Assembly (NCBI GenBank): GCA_003255065.1
Contig: QAOA01006013.1
Span: 62,265-126,264 of the forward strand
Direction of reading: 5' to 3'
DNA length: 64,000 nucleotides
Source of the DNA: Cercis canadensis
Lineage: Eukaryota; Streptophyta; Magnoliopsida; Fabales; Fabaceae
The notes beneath the pieces were generated by a model. The model was not told the DNA's origin, did not search any database, and saw only the letters and a list, made by a program, of their open reading frames with translations. Shown one piece after another: positions 1-8,747 of this stretch (positions are counted from its first letter, which is position 1; each line of letters opens with the position of its first letter). The translations under genes were made by a program, and so were the position numbers.

Positions 1-52
1 TGCTTATTGGGAAGTCTCAGTCATTGACACTCTTTACTTCGTTCTTTTCCAG

Positions 53-782
53 GTGAATTTTCCCCAAGGTGTTGAAATGCTGAACATTTTTAAAAGCTAT
101 GTAGCAAGGACTTCGATATTAGATGACTTTGAATTTTATGAAAGCCGTCAGAAAGTCTTGCAGGAAAAGAAAATAATACAATCTATGCCACATTCCAGTA
201 TGCAGGTTTGACTTTTTGCCCCTTCCTTATTACAAGTTTCTTACCAATTTGAGAAACACATTGATTCTCATTGTCGACCTAAGAAAATGACCTTTTCTTC
301 TTGATAATTTACATGTTGACATGCCTGATGAGTGCATGTGACAGTGGGACCAAATCAGAATAATTGTGTTTTGAGGAGCAGGAATCCTTAAGCTATATCT
401 AATCAATGCCTAGTTGATAAAGATTCTAAAAACAATTCTGTTGAGAGAATAATTTAAAATAGTAGAATTTCGTGAACAAACAGCTCTTTGGACTTTGGAG
501 AGCGTTGAGTGATTCTTTTAACTTTATTCTGCATGTTTTGAAATATTAGAATATTTCCCCACTTTTGCGCATTTCTTTTTAATACTTTATGCTAGTTGTG
601 CATGCCTGGGAAGTGTCTTCTACCATACTGATTTGGGATGCTTTAATTTCTTAGCTTATCGATTTGGATTATTTTCTTGGCAGCAGATGATAGATGAATT
701 AACCACTACTTTTGGGTCAGTAGATCTATCCACTATGAAGAACATTGAGGATCCTAAGTTGGCCGAGAAAGTGAAAGACTGA
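53..782 (+). CDS. YTH-domain m6A reader of the ECT family, last two exons
   Basis: Only the 3' end of this gene is in the window. Two exons are visible, 53-205 (after a pyrimidine-rich AG acceptor) and 684-782, both in frame, giving 83 codons before TGA. The first exon encodes the end of a YTH domain: it has the FKSY..RTSILDDFEFYE motif followed by RQKVLQEKK, which matches the conserved C-terminal edge of plant ECT proteins. These proteins bind N6-methyladenosine in mRNA in the cytoplasm. The last exon (QMIDELTTTFGSVDLSTMKN) is a less conserved tail. A tandem CAGCAG at the acceptor allows splicing at 684 or 687 without changing frame. The neighbouring NUA end is convergent, the arrangement I recall for ECT8 and NUA in Arabidopsis, so ECT8 is the likeliest member, but the piece is too short to assign one. 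The catalytic aromatic cage lies outside the window. Confidence 0.82.
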
Positions 783-1978
783 AGAAAATATTGGCCTGAA
801 GCTTCTCCTGGGAAACGCCGGCTGCGTCAAAGATGCTGCACAAGATTGCTCCAGCGGTTGCCACTGCCACCTGGACATAACTTAAGAGCTGAAAGATTTA
901 AGTGGAAGTTCTATGAAAACTAAACTCTTTTTGGTGATGGTTTAGAAGGAGAATAATATATCTGGTGAACTGATGGCTGGATTCCCATGAGTAACCATGG
1001 AGGGAGCTTTTGGATGGACCCGCTGCATGCAGTCACTCAAAAGTGTCATGAAGCTCCAGTGTCATGTACTTTTTTCTTTATTTTTCACTCATAAGTCCAT
1101 TTTGGTTCCTTGTTCTTGGTATTTACAATTTCAGTTGTAGTTACCAATTTAGCAATTAACAAATGAATTAGGAAGATACCCGGTAATCTATTGATAATCA
1201 TGGTTTCAAGGGGACATCAGTGGAAAACGCCTGGAACTTTAAAACCCTTAACAGTGCATTGTTTGTTTAATTATATTGTACATGTCACCGTGTTGAAACC
1301 AATATTATTGGTGAAGTTAAGTAGATATTCTGCAGTAAAATTATATATACGAAGAAAAAAAAGACAATAAAGAACCGTAGGTGAGATTCCCTATCACGCC
1401 CGAAAAAAATAGAAACCAAAAGTAAGGAGCTGAGAATCTCCAGAGGAAAAGTGAAATTTACATGAAATATTGATGATTCCAATCAGACGGAAATAATATG
1501 CATTTATGAAGGTGAAAAATGTGGCGCTAGATTAAGTTTAGTCTTAAATTAAAAATTGCTTTACCTATCCATCAGCTGGACGAATTGTTTTCCCCTATCT
1601 TTCCTCAAAAGAAAAAAAAAATACAAGATGTAGGAATTGTTCATTCTCTGAATATAAAATGATAGTCATCTTCCTTAGATGACTAGCCAGATATTTGCAG
1701 ATATCCATGTGTAATATCAAATAAAAGCTACAGTTAAACCATATTTCCATTAAAGACAATAAAATTTCGTAGATAGGGTAAGAATTTGTTTACCTACACA
1801 GATCACTCATTGATCATCATCGCCCAGAAGAAAAATAAATTGAAAAGGAGAAAAGACTGAAACAAAATTGTATATACATGAGAGCTCAGCCCATTTACAG
1901 GCTCTCATTGGTCTACATCAATGTCAATCTAGTTTACTAGATAGAAGTTAAATAGCTCTCATTGGTAAAATTGTTGAT
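783..1978. other. Convergent 3' intergenic region between ECT and NUA
   Basis: This stretch holds the 3' UTR of the ECT gene on the left and of NUA on the right. It is AT-rich with short A and T runs. I see no coding exon, repeat or RNA gene. A 65-codon minus-strand ORF at 1285-1482 is hydrophobic, low in complexity and has no recognisable domain, so I do not call it. Confidence 0.6.
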
Positions 1979-3396
1979 TCAAGCCGAATCAGGTGGCTGT
2001 CTGCGTCCACGGCCACGGCCAACTCGACCACGGGGGGCTCCTCTTCCACGGCCTCTTTCAACCACCGCACGCTGTCTTAGAAAAGCTCTCTCTCTTGCTC
2101 GCTCCGATAAATTTATGGTTGTTGATGTACTGCTTATAGGTGATGCCTGTTTTATCTCTTCTGTTTCAGAGGTGACACCAGAAGTACCTTGTTTTGAAAC
2201 AGGTAAACCCAATTTTGAGCTGCCAGTTTCAGCGGCAATGCTTGTTGAAGTACTTTCACTTGCAACTGGGGCAGGATAACCCAATTTTGAGCTGCCAGTT
2301 TCAACGCCAGTGCTTGTTGAAGTACTTTCACTTGCAACTGGGGCAGGATCAGCCACCTGATCACTCTCAACTGCTACTGGGTTACTAACATCATTTGACT
2401 TATCAGAACCATCAGCAGCCTCCTCGACCGCATCACCTTCATCGTTCTTATCATCATTTGAGAGCTCAGGAGAATTAATTTCGCCGGCTTCTAGAGCTTC
2501 ATCATCAACCCTAGCAGGGGAAGGTTCAGGGGTTGCAGCAGGCTCAGACTGACCTTCCCTGCTTTCTTGGTTTTCCACCATGTTAGAAATGTCGCTACCA
2601 CCCTCAAGATCTGCAGCCTCTGGAGCCAATTCTCCCTCCTCTCTCTCATTACCAAATTCTGATGCTGACTGCTGGTTGTCAGGCTCACCCTGATCCTTCT
2701 GCATATCATCAGACACCAGCTTGGTTTCAACTGGTCGATCCAAATTCTCTTCTGAAATGCTGGTCTTGTCACCTTGTGAATCCTCTTGATTAATACCATC
2801 TGAATGTTGATCTTTGGATTCCTCGGTTTTTCCTAAAATAGTCTCACCAACTTCATTTTGAGCCTCAATAACTTCCTCATTCAGACCTTGCGGCAAGTCA
2901 CTGGCATCAAACAATTCTTCAGTGACCGGTTGACTTCCAGTAAATTCTGGAGTCACAGCAGGCTGTCCTTCAGCACCCTCTTGCGGGGAATCTGAACCTT
3001 TTGACTTCTTCAACATTGGTGCAGCTGCATCAGAGCTGGTTTCACCTGGTGCAATTGATTCCTCACGTAACTCGGAAGTGGAGGTAGGAGCAACACGTTT
3101 ACGAGCCAATGGTTGGGATGATAGAAGATTGCCTTGAGTTTCTGTGTCACTAGAAGGCCCATGCTTGCCCCCACTTTGAGGTCCTTCAGCCTCTGACATC
3201 TCCATGTCACTTTGTGGCTCCCCAGGTTTTAAGAGACGAGGCCTGACCAATTTCCTTCCTGTTCTGCGGGTTTCAATATTAGCTTTGGGTATAGCAACTC
3301 TTTTCTCACTTTCTTCAGCAGCTTTAGGTGGTAAACTACTTGCTCCAGGGGCCATAGACGATATAATGCTGGGTGATTGAGCAGGAACCAGAGGAC
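1979..3396 (-). CDS. NUA: Nuclear-pore anchor (TPR/MLP homologue), last exon only
   Basis: This is a single exon of 471 codons ending in TGA, preceded on the minus strand by a good acceptor (TTCATTACAG). The frame needs two bases from that acceptor to complete the first codon. The protein is the acidic, Ser/Glu-rich C-terminal tail of NUA, the plant homologue of TPR/Mlp, a nuclear-basket protein involved in mRNA export and SUMO homeostasis. Recognisable features are RRTGRKLVRPRLLKPGEPQ near the start, a long acidic middle, NLSERARERA, and an RG-rich end (GRGRGAPRGRVGRGRGRR). The large coiled-coil body (well over 1000 residues in the family) should lie upstream, to the right. Instead there is a copia element and then PIR, so this exon is cut off from its gene. 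A 72-bp in-frame tandem repeat lies within it. Confidence 0.85.
2208..2351 (-). repeat. 72-bp in-frame tandem duplication in the NUA exon
   Basis: Two copies of a 72-bp unit start at 2208 and 2280 and differ at a few positions. Each encodes 24 residues around PAPVASESTSTS and ETGSSKLG. The length is a multiple of three, so the reading frame is kept. It lies in the disordered C-terminal tail, where such expansion is likely tolerated. Confidence 0.9.
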
Positions 3397-3438
3397 CTGT
3401 AATGAATTTGGAAAGAAGTGTGAAATTAACTTCAAAGG

Positions 3439-3619
3439 TGTTATAGAATGTAAATATGGAAAGATACTAGATAGCTGTTACAGGATGTAAATATGGTAAT
3501 ATAGCTTAATTATAGGAAGCGTAATTATAGGAATTAGATAGCTTGATTATAGGGGCTAGCCTATGTATATATATGATGGTCCTATGAATGAAATACATAT
3601 AGTTTTACCAGAATTAACA
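3439..3619 (+). repeat. 5' long terminal repeat of the copia element
   Basis: This 181-bp LTR begins TG and ends CA. It contains short internal repeats of AATTATAGGAA type and a TATATATATG stretch that could serve as the TATA region. It differs from the 3' LTR at two positions (A/T about 29 bp in, and T/C near the 3' end). Confidence 0.95.
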
Positions 3620-3631
3620 TGGTATCAGAGC
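3620..3631 (+). other. Primer-binding site, initiator Met-tRNA type
   Basis: TGGTATCAGAGC immediately follows the CA of the 5' LTR. This is the standard minus-strand primer site of plant copia elements, complementary to the 3' end of initiator Met-tRNA. Confidence 0.93.
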
Positions 3632-4235
3632 TTGGTACAATTTGTCCAAGCTTCTATTAGGGTTTGTGAGAGGGTTTGTGAGAATTTGTGAGGGTGAGTC
3701 TAGGGCACCCATATACGGTGCTTGTTTTGCCTCACCGCCCCATTCGGAGTGATCAGAAGCCACCGGCCGGCCGACCCAGAGAGTCCGGCAGCCATAGGCG
3801 GCGCGTGTGACATCCACGCGCAGGCCAACGCTTCTGCCCTGCGACCCACGCGCCGGAGCGTGAAGGAGCGTGCGGCATCTTCTTCTCCTCTGATCTGTCT
3901 CGCCGGCGTTCTCGTCCCATTTCCGGTGTATCTCCGGTGTTTTTTAGTCTCGTTTCCGGCGTCATCCTTTGGTTTGGTCACTATTCCTCTCCCATTTTGT
4001 TCACTGTTTTGCTGTTTGGGAATTCTGTCTTTTGGGAATTCTGTTTGGGTTTATTTGGCTTCTGTTCTCATTCTGTTTTGAGCATTCTGGTGCTGGCTGT
4101 GGGGATATTCTGGTTTGGTTTTGATATTCCATTGTGGTGATTTGACATTCTGGTTTAGTTTGCTATTCCGCTGTTTCTGTATTGCTTCGGCTGTTTGGGT
4201 GGTTTTGCTTGGTTTCTTTGTGTCTTGCTTCATCT
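3632..4235 (+). other. Copia untranslated leader
   Basis: About 600 bp separate the primer site from the gag start. The first part (about 3700-3960) is clearly more GC-rich than the surroundings, and the rest is T-rich. An open frame from 3722 is arginine- and proline-rich and resembles no retroelement protein, so I read it as leader sequence. Confidence 0.6.
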
Positions 4236-7200
4236 ATGACAGAAAATAAATCTACAGTCATGGCTGAGGTAGTTCCGGTTATGACAAAAATCACTGAGCA
4301 TAAACTCAAAGGCTCCAACTACTTAGACTGGAGTAAAACTGTTCGGGTGTACTTACGGAGCATTGAGAAGGACGATCATCTTACCTCTGATCCTCCTACG
4401 GATGATACCAAAAAAGCATGGCTGCGGGATGATGCAAGACTATTCTTGCAGATTCGGAATTCTATTGATACGGAGGTACTTGGTTTGATCAATCATTGTG
4501 AATTTGTGAAGGAGTTGATGACATATCTAGATTTCTTGTACTCTGGACGAGAAAACATATCTCGTATGTATGAGGTATGTAAGAACTTTTATCGGGGAAG
4601 AAACATATCTCGTATGTATGAGGTATGTAAGAACTTTTATCGGGGGAGAACAGCAGGATAAGCCTCTTACTGCTTACTTTATGGAGTTCAAGAAAACCTA
4701 TGAAGAACTAAATATGCTTCTCCCATTCAGCCCTGATGTCACAGTTCAACAAGATCAGAGGGAGAAAATGGCAGTCATGAGTTTCCTAGCAGGCCTCCGT
4801 CCAGAGTTTGAGGCTGTTAAATCTCAAGTTCTCTCGAACCCTGAAATCTCGTCTTTGCAGGAAATTTTTTCTAGAGTCCTTCGCACAGAGAACTTGCAAA
4901 CTTCTCAGCCCATTGCTACTAACAGTGCCCTTGTTAGTCGTGGGGATTTTCGGGGTAGTACTCGAGGTGGCTCTCGAGGGGGGATGAATCATCGTGACCG
5001 GAATATGGACAGTCGAAGTCAGCAGTCAGGGGAAGTCGAGTGCTTTTACTGCCATGAGCTGGGGCATACAAAACGCACTTGTAAGAAACTTCTCACCAAG
5101 CATCCAAGGAAGGCAGCAGGCGCGCATGTTGCCTTATCGTCTGATAAGACTGTTACGGTCTCTGCCGATGACTTTGCCCAGTTTACTCAGTACCAGGAAT
5201 CACTGAAATCTCCTGCTTCGACTGCTGTCTTTGCTGATACAGGTAAATCCCCTACATGTCTTCTCTCTTCGTCATCCAAGTGGGTCATTGATTCCGGTGC
5301 ATCAGACCACATGACAGGTAATTCTAACCTTTTCTCAAGTTTCCGTAACCATGCTTCTTCATCTCATGTGACTATAGCTGATGGGTCTACCCCTAATGTC
5401 CTTGGTTCTGGCACTATTAACCTCACACCATCTATTTCTTTGCCCTCCGTGTTGAGTGTACCTAATTTTTCATTTAATCTGATTTCCGTTAGCAAACTCA
5501 CTCGTAGCTTGAACTGTAATGTCTCATTCTTTCCTGATTATTGTCTTTTTCAGGATCTTACGACGAAACAGATTATTGGTAAAGGACATGAATCCGGAGG
5601 CCTCTATGTACTGGATATTCAGGTGCCGAGATCCTTAGCGTGTTCTAGTTCCTTATCTCCATTTGAGGTGCATTGTCGTTTGGGTCATCCGTCTCTTCAA
5701 GCGCTCAAGCAGCTTTATCCTCAATTTTGTCATTTATCGTCTTTGCATTGTGAGTCGTGTCAGTTTGCCAAACATCATCGTGTTCCCTTAGGGTCTAGAG
5801 TCAATAAACGAGCTGCGTCTCCATTTGAGTTAGTACATTCTGATGTTTGGGGTCCTTGTCCAATTTTATCCAAAACTGGTTTTAAGTATTTTGTTACCTT
5901 TGTTGATGACTACTCTCGTGTTACATGGTTATATTTAATGAAAAATCGTTCTGAGGTCTTTTCATATTTTTGTGCCTTCTGTGCCGAAATTAAAAACACA
6001 ATTTAATGTTTCTGTTCAAAACCTGAGAAGTGATAATGCTAAGGAGTACCTATCTGCTTCCTTTCAGTCTTATATGCTTCAGCATGGCATTCTTCATCAG
6101 TCCTCCTGTGTTGACACACCCGCTCAGAATGGAGTTGCTGAACGAAAGAATCGGCATCTCCTTGAGGTTGCCCGAGCTCTTTTGTTCCAAATGAATGTTC
6201 CTAAACTTTTTTGGGCGGATGCTGTCTCTACAGCTTGTTTTTTAATTAATCGAATGTCTTCTTCGGTTCTCAATGGGGCAATTCCCTATTCTGTTCTTTT
6301 TCCATCTAAACCTGTGTTCCCTATTGCCCCCCGCATGTTTGGCAGTACCTGCTTTGTTCGCGATACCCGGCCCCAAGTCACTAAGTTAGACCCTAAGTCC
6401 CTTAAATGTGTCTTCCTTGGTTATTCTCGTCTCCAAAAAGGTTATCGGTGTTTCTCTCCCACTCTTCATCGTTACCTTGTCTCTCCCGATGTCACCTTCC
6501 AAGAAGACATTCCTTTCTTCTCTCATTCCTCCCCTTCCCATAGTCAGGGGGAGGATGATGATTTGTTGGTTTATACTGTTCCTTGTTCTGCACCTCCTAC
6601 AGATACTCCTGCACCTCTTACAGATCCTAATGCACCTCCTCCAGAGTCTACTCGGCCCCCTATTGTCCATGTTTACACTCGACGGCAACCTCCAAATGCA
6701 GGTTCAGATTCATGTCCTTCACCATCTGCTTCGTCGCCAGATCCGGCCTCCAGTGCTCCTACTTCTGACCTTCCCATTGCTCTTCGAAAAGGTAAACGTC
6801 AGTGTACTTATCCTATTGCTTCAGTTGTTTCCTATGATCACCTGTCTTCTCCTTCTTATTCTTTTTTGGCCAAGCTAGACTCTGTATCCATTCCTAAAAC
6901 AGTTCGTGAAGCTTTGGCCCATCCTGGGTGGCGTGATGCCATGATCGAAGAGATGAATGTTCTTGATCATAATGGCACTTGGACATTAGTGGATTTACCT
7001 ATCGGCAAGAAAGCTATTGGGTGCAAATGGGTATTTACAGTTAAAGTCAATCCTGATGGTTCTGTGGCCCGCCTGAAAGCCCGTCTCGTTGCAAAAGGCT
7101 ATGCTCAGACTTATGGTACTGATTATTCGGATACGTTTTCTCCTGTTGCCAAGCTTACCTCAGTTCGTTTGTTGATCTCCTTGGCAGCCACTCATGATTG

Positions 7201-8449
7201 GTCCCTGCACCAATTGGATATCAAAAATGCTTTTCTTCATGGTACTCTTCAAGAAGAGGTCTATATGGAGCAACCACCTGGGTTTGTTGCTCAGGGGGAG
7301 TATGGGAAAGTATGTCAGCTTCGGAAGTCGTTGTATGGTCTTAAACAGAGCCCTCGAGGGTGGTTTGGCAGGTTTAGTCAAGTTGTTTTGAAATATGGAA
7401 TGAAGAAAAGCAAGTCTGATCACACAGTGTTTTACAGGCGATCTAAGGGTGGCATCATTCTACTTGCGGTATATGTTGATGATATTGTGATCACTAGGAG
7501 TGATAGTTCAGGTATATCTGGTCTCAAGACCTTCTTGCACTCCCATTTTCAGACAAAGGATTTGGGACCTTTGAAATACTTTCTAGGGGTCGAAGTCATG
7601 AGAAACAAGAAGGGGATCTTCTTGTCCCAAAGGAAGTATGTTCTTGACTTGCTGAAAGAAACAGGAAAAGTAGGGGCTAAGCCGTGTAGTACCCCAATGA
7701 CTCCTAACATACAGCCTGCAAAGGATGATGGTGAACCATTTCATGATCCTGAGAGGTATAGGAGACTTGTGGGGAAGTTGAATTATCTTACAGTGACTCG
7801 TCCCGACATTGCGTATTCGGTCAGTGTTGTCAGCCGCTTTATGTCCTCTCCGACAGTTAACCATTGGGCGCTCCTAGAACAAATTCTTTGTTACTTGAAA
7901 GGAGCTCCAGGACGTGGATTATTTTATGGGCATCATGGACACACTAAGGTAGAATGTTTCTCTGGCATGATTGAGGCCTATTCTGATGCAGACTATGCAG
8001 GGTGCAAGGATGATAGGAGATCCACTACTGGCTATTGTGTCTTTGTGGGAGGGAACCTGGTTTCATGGAAGAGTAAGAAGCAAAATGTAGTCTCCCGATC
8101 TACTGCAGAATCAGAGTACAGATCTATGGCAAACTCAGTATGTGAGATTGTATGGATATACCAACTATTGAAAGAAGTTGGCTTTGAGCTCTCACTACCA
8201 GCAAAGCTATGGTGTGACAACCAAGCTGCTCTTCACATTGCATCAAATCCTGTGTTTCACGAACGCACTAAACATATTGAGATCGACTGTCACTTTGTTC
8301 GTGAAAAGATTGAAGAGAAGCTCATTAGTACAGGACATGTACCAACAGAAGACCAGTTGGGAGACATCTTTACAAAAGCCTTGAATGGAGCCCGCATTGA
8401 TTACATTTGTAACAAGATGGGCATGATTAACATCTATGCTCCACCTTGA
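4236..8449 (+). pseudogene. Copia gag-pol polyprotein, interrupted by two frameshifts
   Basis: Domains in order: a gag N-terminus (KLKGSNYLDW type); a CCHC zinc knuckle (CFYCHELGHTKRTC) near 5039; protease with DSGASDH near 5290; a GAG-pre-integrase HHCC region near 5670-5770; integrase with D in FVDDYSR, D in RSDNAKEY and E in NGVAERKNR; reverse transcriptase with WVFTVK, the DIKNAFLHG motif and YVDD near 7470; and RNase H with SDADYAG and STAESEYRS near 7980-8120. All catalytic motifs I looked for are present. The frame shifts by one base at a G run near 4642-4646 and again at an A run at 5992-5996, so three overlapping open frames (4236-4661, about 4640-6006 and about 5990-8449) cover it. 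A 48-bp tandem duplication lies just before the first break. The copy as read cannot make a full polyprotein; homopolymer sequencing error is an alternative explanation. Confidence 0.9.
4556..4651 (+). repeat. 48-bp tandem duplication in copia gag
   Basis: Two adjacent 48-bp units, both containing ATATCTCGTATGTATGAGG, encode 16 residues twice. The unit keeps the frame; the break comes after the second copy, where the G run is one base longer than in the first. Confidence 0.88.
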
Positions 8450-8456
8450 GGGGGAG
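8448..8456 (+). other. Copia polypurine tract
   Basis: GAGGGGGAG lies directly before the TG of the 3' LTR and overlaps the end of the pol stop codon. It is the plus-strand primer site. Confidence 0.9.
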
Positions 8457-8637
8457 TGTTATAGAATGTAAATATGGAAAGATTCTAGATAGCTGTTACA
8501 GGATGTAAATATGGTAATATAGCTTAATTATAGGAAGCGTAATTATAGGAATTAGATAGCTTGATTATAGGGGCTAGCCTATGTATATATATGATGGTCC
8601 TATGAATGAAATACATACAGTTTTACCAGAATTAACA
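8457..8637 (+). repeat. 3' long terminal repeat of the copia element
   Basis: This LTR matches the 5' LTR over 181 bp with two differences. It is followed not by a target-site duplication but by 20 bp of A/T-rich sequence and a second, truncated LTR end. Confidence 0.95.
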
Positions 8638-8657
8638 TTAAAAAAATATATAATTTA

Positions 8658-8708
8658 TTATATGATGGTCCTATGAATGAAATACATACTGTTTTACCAG
8701 AATTAACA
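8658..8708 (+). repeat. Truncated second LTR end
   Basis: About 50 bp repeat the last part of the LTR, from TATATGATGG through TTTTACCAGAATTAACA. It carries its own substitution (ACTG where the full LTRs have ACAG or ATAG), so it is a third LTR sequence and not a simple echo of the adjacent one. It lies between the full element and PIR intron sequence. Confidence 0.85.
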
Positions 8709-8747
8709 GAAACTAAAGGACAAATTGAGGATTTAAGCATTTATTAC

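Larger units (their letters stand above)
3439..8637 (+). mobile_element. Ty1/copia LTR retrotransposon, near-complete
   Basis: The element has two 181-bp LTRs (3439-3619 and 8457-8637), each starting TGTTAT and ending TTAACA. A primer-binding site (TGGTATCAGAGC, complementary to plant initiator Met-tRNA) directly follows the 5' LTR, and a polypurine tract directly precedes the 3' LTR. The domain order gag-protease-integrase-RT-RNase H defines copia. The LTRs differ at two positions by eye, so insertion was recent. The element is antisense to both flanking genes and sits in intron sequence of each. The 5 bp on the left (AAAGG) are not repeated on the right (TTAAA, or GAAAC after the extra LTR tail), so there is no clean target-site duplication. 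The gag-pol frame is broken twice. Confidence 0.95.

Noticed and set aside
1962-2279. Plus-strand ORF of 105 codons, proline/arginine-rich
   Set aside because: It is antisense to the NUA RG-rich tail and repeat; its composition is the mirror of that coding sequence.
3722-4081. Open frame in the copia leader
   Set aside because: It has no gag motif, lies before the gag start, and is explained by GC-rich leader sequence.
6386-6878. ORFs on both strands within copia between integrase and RT
   Set aside because: They are shadows of the proline-rich linker of the polyprotein in other frames.
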